Of a DNA stretch of 34,439 nt, positions 1 to 11,171 are shown piece after piece. Each line of letters starts with the position of its first letter. Within the stretch, counting starts at the first letter, position 1. This DNA is from Mariniblastus sp. GTDB taxonomy: Bacteria; Planctomycetota; Planctomycetia; Pirellulales; Pirellulaceae. The stretch spans positions 1 to 34,439 of the forward strand of contig JALZWN010000164.1 of NCBI GenBank assembly GCA_023300235.1. Direction: 5' to 3'. The notes beneath the pieces are model-generated. The model did no database searches. It had not been told where the DNA came from and was given only the letters and a program-made list of their open reading frames with translations. The translations under genes were made by a program, and so were the position numbers.

Positions 1-1
1 T

Positions 2-706
2 AACGGCGAAAGCTTCTTGGTTCGTATCCTTCCGATGCTCGAGCAAAAACCTCTTTACGATAATTGGCGATCCAACGGGATAGGCCTTGTCGGCGTCTCA
101 GAAGTTGAATTACCAGTATTCCGATGTGCTTCTGCAGCGAGCCGCGATTTCAACGCCGTCCAAGGTGGTAGCGGGTTTACGTCGCACTACACCGGCTGTG
201 CCGGGCCTGCAGGCACCCCAGACCAAAATACATTTGGCTCGAACGCTGCTCCATTCACCGTTTATACGGGGGGGCCCGGAGATCTTGGGCTTTCTGGAAT
301 GTTCACGACTAATATTACAGCGAGTAACGTTGATGGTAAAACCAAAACCGGACGCGATACAACGGACGTCCGTGACGGCTTGTCAAACACCATGTCGATC
401 ATTGAAACGTCTCGCGGTGACTTTGAGGGCCCAAACCCTTTCACCAACAAGCGATACCGTTGGGCACGTGGTCACGATGTAAACAGAGTCAACTGGGCTC
501 GTTCAGTGGCCAACCAAATCAATTCTTTTGATGGCTCCAATGGTCAACCTTATCACGAGTTGTGCATGTCAAGCGAGCACTCTGGTGGAGCGAATGTTGC
601 CAACGGCGATGCTTCGACTCACTTCGTCAGTGAAGACACCGAGCTTGGTATTTTGCAAGCAGCCGCTGGAATCAATGACGGCATCACTGCCAACCTTGAT
701 CAGTAA
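2..706 (+). CDS. DUF1559 pilin-like protein, 3' part
   Basis: The frame is open from the left edge, so the start and the N-terminal prepilin-type methylation helix lie outside the window. The visible part begins with the family's typical stretch RILPMLEQKPLYDNW. It continues with a Cys-containing central region and ends with the C-terminal signature in which a His is followed nine residues later by Asp (EHSGGANVANGDAS). The usual H-X9-DG reads H-X9-DA here. DUF1559 proteins are a greatly expanded planctomycete family with a type II/IV pseudopilin-like N-terminus and are thought to be envelope-located; their function is unknown. An apparent start at TTG 17 is an artefact of the truncation. A strong terminator lies 33 bp after the stop, so this is the last gene of its transcript. 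Confidence 0.9.
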   Translation, partial: NGESFLVRILPMLEQKPLYDNWRSNGIGLVGVSEVELPVFRCASAASRDFNAVQGGSGFTSHYTGCAGPAGTPDQNTFGSNAAPFTVYTGGPGDLGLSGMFTTNITASNVDGKTKTGRDTTDVRDGLSNTMSIIETSRGDFEGPNPFTNKRYRWARGHDVNRVNWARSVANQINSFDGSNGQPYHELCMSSEHSGGANVANGDASTHFVSEDTELGILQAAAGINDGITANLDQ

Positions 707-738
707 TCGTTCGACGCAGCGATTAGCTAAAACACGAA

Positions 739-766
739 ACGCAGGCTTTCAAGCCTGCGTTTTTTT
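739..766 (+). terminator. Intrinsic terminator after the DUF1559 gene
   Basis: A 10-bp perfect inverted repeat (ACGCAGGCTT / AAGCCTGCGT, positions 739-748 and 751-760) is followed at once by a run of seven T (760-766). This is a classic Rho-independent terminator for the plus-strand gene ending at 706. The tight central turn means the real loop probably opens to about six bases. Confidence 0.9.
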
Positions 767-803
767 ATGCGCGGTCAGCGGAGGCATCGCTTGCGTTCGA
801 CAA

Positions 804-935
804 CTAGTAGTCTGTCAAAGATAAAGATTAGGATCGAAACATGTAGCCGGACTCGCCAGAGTTCGGTTTCCTCCGAATCAAACTGAATTCTGGCGAATCC
901 AGCTACCCTAAAGTTCAACATTGACAGACCACTAG
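804..935. mobile_element. MITE-like palindromic element, about 130 bp
   Basis: The ends are inverted repeats: CTAGTAGTCTGTCAA at 804-818 matches the reverse complement of 921-935 at 14 of 15 positions. Inside are a second pair of 26-bp arms (844-869 and 880-905) with 22 of 26 positions matching and a 10-bp loop. A TA dinucleotide lies at the same place at both outer ends (805-806 and 933-934), as expected if an IS630/Tc1-type transposase had moved 807-932 into a TA target. There is no coding capacity. The TA duplication is an inference, since no empty site is available. It could instead be a REP-like structural repeat. Confidence 0.65.
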
Positions 936-1182
936 CCTTTGAGGGCATACCCAGTTTAACGACCAGCCGGAAGGCGGAGGCGAAAGGCGGAGGCGGCAGC
1001 GCCAAGCCACACGACACCGCTCTCTATTATTTCAGCCAGTTTTGCACCGTTGGTTCTCCGCACTACTGGCTTTCCCCCAAGTTCCGCTCCACGTCCGAAT
1101 ATTAGCATTCCGTGTTGTCGAACTATTGTGAGTGGTGGTGTTAAGCTGAACGCTGCCGCCGGCTTCCCGCTGGTCGTTAAAC
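936..1182 (-). repeat. Decayed repeat copy A with inverted-repeat ends
   Basis: A 14-bp perfect inverted repeat (GTTTAACGACCAGC at 954-967, complement at 1169-1182) bounds 229 bp. Read on the minus strand, 954-1121 aligns by eye with the plus-strand segment at 1221-1367. Shared blocks include AAAACTGGCTGAA and GGCGCTGCCGCCTCCGCC. A 13-bp tandem duplication (971-983, 984-996) is present only in this copy. The plus-strand part 1150-1200 is a third, shorter related copy. Minus-strand ORFs in this area, such as 956-1276, look like by-products of the repeat rather than genes. The outer heptamers GTTTAAC and GTTAAAC fit the RYYYAAC/GTTRRRY integron core pattern, but 229 bp is longer than usual attC sites and no integrase gene is visible. 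Confidence 0.5.
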
Positions 1183-1220
1183 TAAGCGATGCTCTAGCTG
1201 CCAGCTGAGACAACAAATGA

Positions 1221-1385
1221 TCTGATAACACGAAACTCAGATATTGGAATTTTGGGCAAGCCGTAGCGTTACGCAAAACAAACCACGCTAAAACTGGCTG
1301 AAGTGATAGAGGTCGGCGTAGTTGCGATTGGCGCTGCCGCCTCCGCCTTCCGGCTCGTCGATAAACTCAGCCAATGCTCGAGCCC
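1221..1385 (+). repeat. Decayed repeat copy C
   Basis: This plus-strand segment aligns by eye with the minus strand of 954-1121. Both carry, in order, a block like GATAACACGAAAC, a GGAA-TTGGG block, AAAACTGGCTGAA and GGCGCTGCCGCCTCCGCC, then a degenerate core (GATAAAC here, GTTAAAC in the other copies). Conceptual translation gives the same short peptide pattern in both (KLAE-I/V-IE-GVV then GAAASAFRL), so the family may derive from a coding sequence. The rest of the gap up to the gene ending at 1424 shows nothing further. Confidence 0.45.
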
Positions 1386-1423
1386 CGAACACTGAACCTT
1401 GGCCCCTTAGTTAACCTCTTCGA

Positions 1424-3238
1424 TTAACCTTTTCGATTTTCAGCCAACACAAGATTGTTGACCCCAAAAGTTTTCAAGCGATTTTGGTAGACTTCGACTT
1501 CTTTTAGCTTGGCCGTTGAATCGACCAACACCATCGTGTCCAACAACTGCTCGGGGTTGCTCAGTTCATCCAACAACTGACTGGCGGGCCCGGCATCAAC
1601 CAAGACCAAATCAAAGTACTCTTCTGACTTGGCCAGCAACGCGCCAAGGTTATCAAAGATAAACCGAGGCCAAGTCACACGTTGGACGTCTGAAGTCAGC
1701 GGCATCAAACACAGGTTGCTCTTCTTGGAACGGATCACCATTTCGCCGATCGGAAGTTCGGTACCGATGCCGTTCAGCCATGACGTCTTAGCCGACAGAC
1801 CAGCAACTTGGCTCAACGCCGGACTGGCAACGTCCGCGTCGATCAGCAACGTTCGATAGCCGGCAGCATTTGCCGCTCGAGCCAACGAAACTGCAATCGT
1901 CGTCGTGCCTTGTCCGCGCCCTGCCCCGGCGACCACGATACGCTTGGTCTTGGCTGCGGTGCGATCCAGGGTAACCTCCAAGAGATTCGCGATCGCTTTG
2001 CCACCATTGTCTAGCATTCGATTGGTCGATGCTGACCAGCGGAAATCTTTCACGTCCCATGAAGCTATTTTGACCGGCACAGCGGCATCTTCAGGGGCAG
2101 TAAATTGAACCAAAGGCGCTTGATTTTCTTCGGCTGTGGTTTCTTCGGCAGGCGCAACTTGCTGATCCAATTCGGTCAACGAATGCTTAACGTCTGCGAC
2201 GCCAACGGCGTTGGGTCCGTTTTGTGTGAGGCTGACCAACGTAGCAGCTTCGTCGGTCGACGCTTGGGTCATCATCCGTTGATAGTCGCCGATTCGCGTG
2301 CGTAATTTCGCCAACGTGCCGGCGGACGAATTAGAAGCAGCGATTTTTACCGGCTGCATCGCTTGCTGACGCTGAGCGGCGATGGACGAAAACATCGCTT
2401 CGCTGGCCAACTGACTTGGATCGGCGGATTTTGCTGCGACGATGGCGTGCTGGTCGATCGTAACGGCGTGCTGCTGGAGGCTTTGCTCGAACAAGTTTTT
2501 GGCTTTTGGCAGGACCTCGGATTCAGGTTTTTCTTGTAACGCGGAAACGATCGCAGCTGAAATCGCGGTCACCAACTCGCCGGTGTTGGGGTTGGCAAGG
2601 ATGGCTTTTTCGCGGTCGGTTTGTACCGCGAATTTTGCTTGCTCTTCTTTGGCTCGTAGCTTTTCGATTCGCAACTCAAGCTGCCGAAGCTGTTCGTCTA
2701 ACGCGGTGGCTTGTTTTAGCTGTGCATCGGCTTTAGCTTTGTCGGCTGCTGGTTTTCCAGACCAGCCCTGCAAGTACGGATCGGAGGCCGAGTGAGCCGA
2801 ATGCAGATGGTGGTTTGCCTCGGATTGAGTCAACGCCGCTTCGGATAAGTCAATCGCGCGGCGGGCTTGCGGCGTACGCCAAGTGACAATCGGCGAATCT
2901 TCATAGCCGTCCAGCAAGCTTCGGCTCGCACTTGGAGGCTCGTTTACAGGATCAGCTTGCGCACGTTCTGCTGACCGAAGGTCTTCCACGTATCGTTCAA
3001 GTCGCTGTGCTGGCAACATGCGCGGTTTGGGTTGTGACATTTCGTCTTGTCGCAACAAACGGACGGTTACACTTTGATCGCCGGTGCCCACATCAGCGAC
3101 GGTCCGGATGATTGCCGGCCGAGCGGTTGGGTCTTGAGCGATAGACGAGGCTGGTAACGGACCGCCAGGCAGGCCTACAGCGGCTACCTTTACGGGGCGA
3201 AAACGTTTTTTTGATTGAGTTGTTGTCGACTGATTCAT
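1424..3238 (-). CDS. P-loop protein resembling bacterial tyrosine kinase/ParA, degenerate Walker A
   Basis: This 604-residue protein has a low-complexity, charged N-terminal half with a probable coiled coil at about residues 165-215. The C-terminal P-loop domain starts at about residue 410. The domain carries a Walker A' motif (LLIDADVASP), as in BY-kinases such as CpsD/Wzc, and a Walker B-like motif (FDLVLVDAGPA). The Walker A motif itself reads GRGQGTTT where active relatives have GEGKST/T, so the nucleotide-binding lysine is replaced by Thr. No membrane segment and no C-terminal tyrosine cluster were seen. Relatives regulate exopolysaccharide export or partition DNA; this one may be a pseudo-ATPase partner. 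The ATG at 3238 is the first in the frame with a plausible upstream sequence. It diverges from metH. Confidence 0.7.
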   Translation of the reverse strand: MNQSTTTQSKKRFRPVKVAAVGLPGGPLPASSIAQDPTARPAIIRTVADVGTGDQSVTVRLLRQDEMSQPKPRMLPAQRLERYVEDLRSAERAQADPVNEPPSASRSLLDGYEDSPIVTWRTPQARRAIDLSEAALTQSEANHHLHSAHSASDPYLQGWSGKPAADKAKADAQLKQATALDEQLRQLELRIEKLRAKEEQAKFAVQTDREKAILANPNTGELVTAISAAIVSALQEKPESEVLPKAKNLFEQSLQQHAVTIDQHAIVAAKSADPSQLASEAMFSSIAAQRQQAMQPVKIAASNSSAGTLAKLRTRIGDYQRMMTQASTDEAATLVSLTQNGPNAVGVADVKHSLTELDQQVAPAEETTAEENQAPLVQFTAPEDAAVPVKIASWDVKDFRWSASTNRMLDNGGKAIANLLEVTLDRTAAKTKRIVVAGAGRGQGTTTIAVSLARAANAAGYRTLLIDADVASPALSQVAGLSAKTSWLNGIGTELPIGEMVIRSKKSNLCLMPLTSDVQRVTWPRFIFDNLGALLAKSEEYFDLVLVDAGPASQLLDELSNPEQLLDTMVLVDSTAKLKEVEVYQNRLKTFGVNNLVLAENRKG

Positions 3239-3330
3239 CCTACACCTTTGCTTTTGGGAAAAGTCCCGTATTCATCTCTTCGGTTCGGATTGTGATAGTC
3301 TTGAGCTGTCGGTAGATTAGCCAAGCTTTA

Positions 3331-3345
3331 ATTGCAAAATGCAAT
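3331..3345. promoter_or_regulatory. Palindrome in the divergent promoter region
   Basis: ATTGCA-AAA-TGCAAT is a perfect 6+6 inverted repeat with a 3-bp spacer. It sits in the 232-bp gap between the divergent P-loop gene (start 3238) and metH (start about 3471). Its position and symmetry fit a dimeric regulator site, but no regulator can be named. No SAM or cobalamin riboswitch was recognised in this gap. Confidence 0.3.
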
Positions 3346-3422
3346 CATTCGTGCTCGGGGCAGGTTTACCTGTTTTACCTGCATCGACTGTATTGTTAGA
3401 ATTAGGTCCAAAATACGCGATT

Positions 3423-3458
3423 CAAAACCGCTATCAAAACCGCTATCAAAACCTCCTT
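3423..3458. repeat. 12-bp tandem repeat just upstream of metH
   Basis: CAAAACCGCTAT occurs twice in direct succession (3423-3434, 3435-3446) and is followed by a partial third unit (CAAAACCTCCTT, 3447-3458). The array ends 12 bp before the earliest possible metH start and takes the place where a ribosome-binding site would be expected. Confidence 0.7.
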
Positions 3459-3470
3459 TAGCCACCCAGC

Positions 3471-7223
<3,753 letters not shown>

Positions 7224-7253
7224 AATACCAACGATGTCGCAATAAGCGCGACG

Positions 7254-7472
7254 CGTAAGCAAGGAACCATCGAACCCCAACGCGTGAGCAAGAAACCATC
7301 GAACCCCGACGCATAAAGGCTTGTTGATTTAATAGTTTTTGGCGCAGCCTAAACAATGTGGTGATGGGCTTCCAGCCTGTCATGCGCGCAGGCAGTCTGG
7401 AATTCATTCTAGCAGACGGATTTGTTGACTAAATCAACAGGCCCGTAAGCAAGGAACCATCGAACCCCGACG
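7254..7472. repeat. 29-bp direct repeats, three copies
   Basis: Copies lie at 7254-7282, 7283-7311 (directly abutting) and 7444-7472. The unit runs CGTAAGCAAGGAACCATCGA and then ACCCCGACG, with one to three differences per copy. The third copy is separated from the second by the MITE-like element at 7319-7442, which suggests a tandem array split by insertion. With the element, this fills the 314-bp convergent gap between metH and the gene ending at 7538. Nothing else, including an obvious terminator, was recognised there. Confidence 0.75.
7319..7442. mobile_element. MITE-like element, 124 bp
   Basis: The terminal inverted repeats GCTTGTTGATTTA (7319-7331) and TAAATCAACAGGC (7430-7442) match at 12 of 13 positions. 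Within lies an imperfect hairpin: TTCCAGCCTG at 7370-7379 against 7389-7402. There is no coding capacity. It sits inside the 29-bp repeat cluster. A non-autonomous element or structural repeat is the most likely reading. Confidence 0.6.
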
Positions 7473-7537
7473 CTGTGGCGTTACCATGCGGTTCGCTGCG
7501 CTCAACTCCCTGGCCTACGCAGCCGTCACCAAATCAT

Positions 7538-7972
7538 CTAGATCCGATCGGCATAATGCTTGCGCCAATCGTGGCAGCCGGGACTATCGGCTTTGAAATC
7601 GCGACAGATATTGGGTCGAGATTCATGATGAATGCATTGCCGAGTCTCCATGTCCAACCAAATGCACGGGCCGTCAAGACTCTCCACCGTGCCATCGTAA
7701 TCGGGTTGCTGATACTGATCGACATGCGTCTGCCATTGCGATCGTAGATCCTCCGGCATGCGATGCCAATGAGACTCGCCAGGATGCCCATCGATCAAAT
7801 CTTGTTTGAATCGTTTGTCCTTGGCCGCGCGTTGACTTAGCACCGGATCGGCTTCGATTTCAGCCGCCGTCATTGGGTCGCGTGGCAGCACGTAAGCTGG
7901 ATAGCCCATGTGAAAACAACACGCGCCGCAGCCCTCACAATTGACGACGGGTAACTTGCCAGTTTGAGACAT
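7538..7972 (-). CDS. YkgJ-family CxxCxxxCC cluster protein
   Basis: This 144-residue protein has the family's N-terminal cysteine cluster CEGCGACC (Cys12, 15, 18, 19). Two more conserved cysteine groups lie in the C-terminal half (GPCIWLD, RQCIHHESRPNICRDF, SPGC). The family (UPF0153, CxxCxxCC domain) is thought to bind zinc or an iron-sulfur cluster; its biochemical role is not established. No signal peptide is seen, so it is probably cytoplasmic. Its ATG lies 6 bp downstream of the M50 fusion gene's stop, so it is very likely the third gene of that operon. A function in export, for example as a maturation factor, would be a guess from context only. Confidence 0.85.
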   Translation of the reverse strand: MSQTGKLPVVNCEGCGACCFHMGYPAYVLPRDPMTAAEIEADPVLSQRAAKDKRFKQDLIDGHPGESHWHRMPEDLRSQWQTHVDQYQQPDYDGTVESLDGPCIWLDMETRQCIHHESRPNICRDFKADSPGCHDWRKHYADRI

Positions 7973-7978
7973 AAATTC

Positions 7979-10042
7979 TTAGCGGTACTGAAAGGTGCGT
8001 TGGAGTTGCTGATTCAAACGAGACAACAGCGTTGTTGACGAGATCTTAATACGAGCTCGTCCACCTGAAAATACTCCAAGTTCGGCTGGCAGGGAATTGG
8101 TTGCAACGGACACTAAATATCGCTTCTGTGCCGTTTCACCCGCCGAAACTTCAAATTCGCCAACCAACACATCCCCCAACGAACCATATTGAATTTTATT
8201 TGGCAAACGGTCAAAACAACAGCAAACCACTTGGCCGGGCTGAAGCCAATCCACCGTTTGCTCGTCCACCAACAATCGAACTTGCTTCTGCGATTCGTCG
8301 ATCACGCGTGCAATCGGCTGGCCAATTTGAACTTGCTGGACCGTTTGTACGTTGCCGGGATTCCGTTGCACCAACAACGATTCGACTCGGCCTTCCATCG
8401 AACTAACTAGCGATAGGTTCTGCAACTGAGCACGCAATTGCTCCAAGCGAGCCTGTTTCGATTTCGCTTGCTCGGTGACGGCGGCGAGCGTTTCGTTCAA
8501 TTCTGGAAGCTGCCGCGCCTGCCGTTGCAATTGTTCGACTTGGTTGATCGCCCGTTTGGCTTCGATTTCGGCAATCGAAATTTGGTGGGACAACTCTGGG
8601 TTGTTCAAATCCAAAATCACTTGATCCGTTTTCACAACACCTGCGTTCAGCTTGCTCATGTCGACGAACCCGCTGGCTGTGGCGAACAGGGTTTGCGTTT
8701 TCACAGGGTGGATTTGAACATCCACATAAACCCAACGTGGCATTGGAACGCAACACACGAACCACACCATGCCGGCAACCACCACCGCCATGGCTGCTTT
8801 TGAAAACACTCGCCCTAGGCCGCCGGTCGAATCAGCGGTGAGCGGTCGACGGTTGTTTTGCTTCGATTTCACCAGACCTCGCATGACCCACAACAACAAT
8901 CCCGCCGCGGCCAGCCACCCCACGACCACGACCGAGTTTTCGTTTGTAAAACAGATCATCGCCACCATGATCGCGGCCAATACCACCCAACGATAGACCG
9001 TCGCCAACGTTCCATAAAGGATCAAGGTCCAGTCAAACGACAACCAACTGCTAGACAAACAGTTGGTTTGAAATCGGCGCAATTCATGCTTTGCTGACAG
9101 ACTCAAATTGGGTCGGTTCAGCAGATCCGACAGCACGTAATACCCATCGTATCGCATCAGCGGATTACCGTTGATCAAGACCGTGCTGATTCCGCACAAG
9201 GCCATCACTTGAAACAAAACCGCGTTGGCGATTCCGGGACCGCTAAGCGCCCAGCCGATCGCGGCCAGCAACGCAATCATCAGTTCCACGTAAACGCCCG
9301 CCGCCGAAATCACAATCCGCTGAACCCTGCTCTCCAATCGCCAAGCGGCCGTCACGTCGCAATACAACGTCGGCATGAAGAACAAAAACATCACGCCGAT
9401 CTGCTTACAATCCGCGCCGTAAACCATCGCGGCAATCGCGTGACCAAGTTCGTGGACAATTTTTACTCCGACGAACACCAGCAACATTGCAGCGATTCCC
9501 GTCGGTGACAACAACCACTGAATTGAAGGCAAGTCCGGGGTTTGCTGAACGCCACCCAGCACCAACCAAGCCGCCAAACAAAACAAAGTTAGCAAGCTCG
9601 CAACCATCGTCACCGGATGAAACACCCAGCCCAGCACCGGGGCGAGGTGTTTTAGGATTTGGCTTGGATCCATGCCGGGCATTCGGATCGCCAACGGATT
9701 TCTCAAACGGGACGACCAGCTCTGACCATCTCGACGTTGCTGCAACTGGTGCAAGCGATCGCCTTCGGTGTTACTGGGGACAGCCACCAATTGATCGCTC
9801 ATCAACCGCGCAAGAAAACTCTCCGCGGCCGCGGCCGTGAGTTGCTGCGTGCGGTTTTCTTGATTCCAACCGTCACACCATTGCTCAACCGACTCAGCTT
9901 TCCCCAGCCACTTTGCCAAACTCAGCTCGACTTCGCTGAACAAAAAGTATTGCCCCGACACGGGATCGGTCACCAATGAATTGCCATCGGCGCGGCGATC
10001 GATCTGCAGATCCGCTCGGAGCACAGGAAACGCCGGACTCAT
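7979..10042 (-). CDS. PqqD-like / M50 metalloprotease / HlyD-like fusion membrane protein
   Basis: This 687-residue membrane protein has three parts. Residues 1-90 resemble the PqqD/RiPP-recognition winged helix, with a DPVSGQYFLFSEVE pattern typical of that fold. Residues 130-430 form a polytopic site-2-protease-like core with the zinc motif HELGH (197-201) and the second metal-ligand motif NPLMRYDGY (Asp299). Residues 440-687 hold a membrane anchor, a barrel-sandwich half, a coiled coil (about 500-560) and the second half, as in HlyD adaptors. The domain order matches bacterial 'putative peptide zinc metalloprotease' proteins. Metal-binding residues are intact, so catalysis is possible. Its start overlaps the HlyD gene's stop by 4 bp (ATGA), implying translational coupling. 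The substrate is unknown; the divergent LEPR-XLL protein is a candidate by position only. Confidence 0.85.
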   Translation of the reverse strand: MSPAFPVLRADLQIDRRADGNSLVTDPVSGQYFLFSEVELSLAKWLGKAESVEQWCDGWNQENRTQQLTAAAAESFLARLMSDQLVAVPSNTEGDRLHQLQQRRDGQSWSSRLRNPLAIRMPGMDPSQILKHLAPVLGWVFHPVTMVASLLTLFCLAAWLVLGGVQQTPDLPSIQWLLSPTGIAAMLLVFVGVKIVHELGHAIAAMVYGADCKQIGVMFLFFMPTLYCDVTAAWRLESRVQRIVISAAGVYVELMIALLAAIGWALSGPGIANAVLFQVMALCGISTVLINGNPLMRYDGYYVLSDLLNRPNLSLSAKHELRRFQTNCLSSSWLSFDWTLILYGTLATVYRWVVLAAIMVAMICFTNENSVVVVGWLAAAGLLLWVMRGLVKSKQNNRRPLTADSTGGLGRVFSKAAMAVVVAGMVWFVCCVPMPRWVYVDVQIHPVKTQTLFATASGFVDMSKLNAGVVKTDQVILDLNNPELSHQISIAEIEAKRAINQVEQLQRQARQLPELNETLAAVTEQAKSKQARLEQLRAQLQNLSLVSSMEGRVESLLVQRNPGNVQTVQQVQIGQPIARVIDESQKQVRLLVDEQTVDWLQPGQVVCCCFDRLPNKIQYGSLGDVLVGEFEVSAGETAQKRYLVSVATNSLPAELGVFSGGRARIKISSTTLLSRLNQQLQRTFQYR

Positions 10043-11028
10043 TGACCACCGCCATTGGCTGTTGCTGAAGCATCCGTTTGAATGACCAAATCACCATTCA
10101 CGCCGGCGATGATTGCTTGATCGGGGTTTTCGATCTCAACCCAAATCGAAACCAACAAGTTCAATGGGTTCGCCGAAGGAGCGACGAACGTGACGGTGCC
10201 GGGAACGCTTTTTAATTTCATCCACGGTTGATTGAATTCGATCGTCGCGGACATTCCTGTTTTGATTTGAGCGGCTTGTTCAATCGTGGCAAACCCTTCG
10301 ACTCGCAAACGGTCCGTCGATACGATCTCGCAAACCGTCTCGCTCTGCTGCAGCCATTCACCGGACTGTTTGGCAACGTTCACGATCACCCCATTCACCG
10401 GTGCGACGATTTTTGTTTTGGCGAGATCCACTTCGGCAGTTTTGATTTCGCTCTGCGTCAGACGGGTGCGAAACTTTGCGATTTCGAGCTGTCGGTTGGC
10501 TTGCTGCACCTGCAACGTGGCGCGTTCTTGTTCGAGCCGTTGCTTTTCGAGCTTTGCGATTGGAACGGAGTTGTTGACGCGATTGTTGGCGGCGATCGAA
10601 CGATTGACTTCCGCGGTGGCGACGACCAACGACTTTTCGAAATAATCTCGATCGGTCGTGTTGTTGGCATCCATTTCCGCTAGTTGATGGTCGATCTTAC
10701 TTTGTTCCAAACTCAACTGCGACTCGGTTGGATCGATCTGGGCAAGGAACTGGCCTTGGGCGACTCGGCCGCCTTCTTTAATCGCAACGTTCGTCAACAA
10801 GCCAGCTTGCAGCCCCGGCACTTTGATCGGAGGAGGTGTTTTGATGATGGCCCCCGGAAGCCGCAATGCCCCTGGCTGGTCGGAGGTTGCTAGCTCTGTG
10901 CTGGCAGATAGGAGGTTTGTTTGAGCGACCGAGTGCTGGGTGCCGATTGAGACCAATAGAAGTCCAAGGACCAAGAACGCCGTGCGATTAATGCCGCATG
11001 ATTTGCTTGTTGGATGTGGTTTAGTCAT
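10039..11028 (-). CDS. HlyD-family periplasmic adaptor
   Basis: This 329-residue protein has an N-terminal hydrophobic segment (about residues 15-34) that is either a signal peptide or a membrane anchor. Next come a barrel-sandwich half (IKVPGLQAGLLTNVAIKEGG, QFLAQIDPTES), a long alpha-helical hairpin (about 95-200), the second lipoyl-like half (KIVAPVNGVIVNVAKQSGEW) and a beta-barrel domain. This is the standard membrane-fusion-protein layout of type I or RND-like export. No ABC or RND transporter gene is adjacent; the next gene encodes an M50/HlyD-like fusion, probably its partner. It is the first gene of a three-gene minus-strand operon. A 143-bp gap separates it from the divergent LEPR-XLL gene. 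Confidence 0.88.
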   Translation of the reverse strand: MTKPHPTSKSCGINRTAFLVLGLLLVSIGTQHSVAQTNLLSASTELATSDQPGALRLPGAIIKTPPPIKVPGLQAGLLTNVAIKEGGRVAQGQFLAQIDPTESQLSLEQSKIDHQLAEMDANNTTDRDYFEKSLVVATAEVNRSIAANNRVNNSVPIAKLEKQRLEQERATLQVQQANRQLEIAKFRTRLTQSEIKTAEVDLAKTKIVAPVNGVIVNVAKQSGEWLQQSETVCEIVSTDRLRVEGFATIEQAAQIKTGMSATIEFNQPWMKLKSVPGTVTFVAPSANPLNLLVSIWVEIENPDQAIIAGVNGDLVIQTDASATANGGGQ

Positions 11029-11098
11029 GGTGAATTCGAAAACAAACTAACAAAACGTCCGGCGTTTCAGCAACCAACAGGCCGCCAAGCCTGCCCAG

Positions 11099-11115
11099 CC
11101 GGCAAGGCCTGCCGG
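11099..11115. promoter_or_regulatory. Short hairpin in the divergent promoter gap
   Basis: CCGGCA-AGGCC-TGCCGG is a perfect 6-bp inverted repeat. It lies in the 143-bp gap between the HlyD operon (start 11028, minus) and the LEPR-XLL gene (start 11172, plus). It could be an operator shared by both, but no promoter boxes could be assigned with confidence. Confidence 0.25.
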
Positions 11116-11171
11116 TGACTCAAAACCGATACAACTGATATCCGTCGCGATGACATGGTTATCGGTCAGCG

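Noticed and set aside
956..1276. A 106-codon minus-strand frame
   Set aside because: It consists mostly of the degenerate repeat copies, and its end is created by the 13-bp duplication. No independent support for a gene.
3448..3460. CCTCCTTTA upstream of metH, resembling the 3' end of 16S rRNA
   Set aside because: It is in the orientation of the anti-Shine-Dalgarno sequence, so it cannot serve as a binding site; it is the diverged third unit of a tandem repeat.
7254..7472. CRISPR array or tRNA-like sequence
   Set aside because: The 29-bp units are tandem without spacers. The minus strand contains a GGTTCGA stretch like a T-loop, but no cloverleaf can be built around it.
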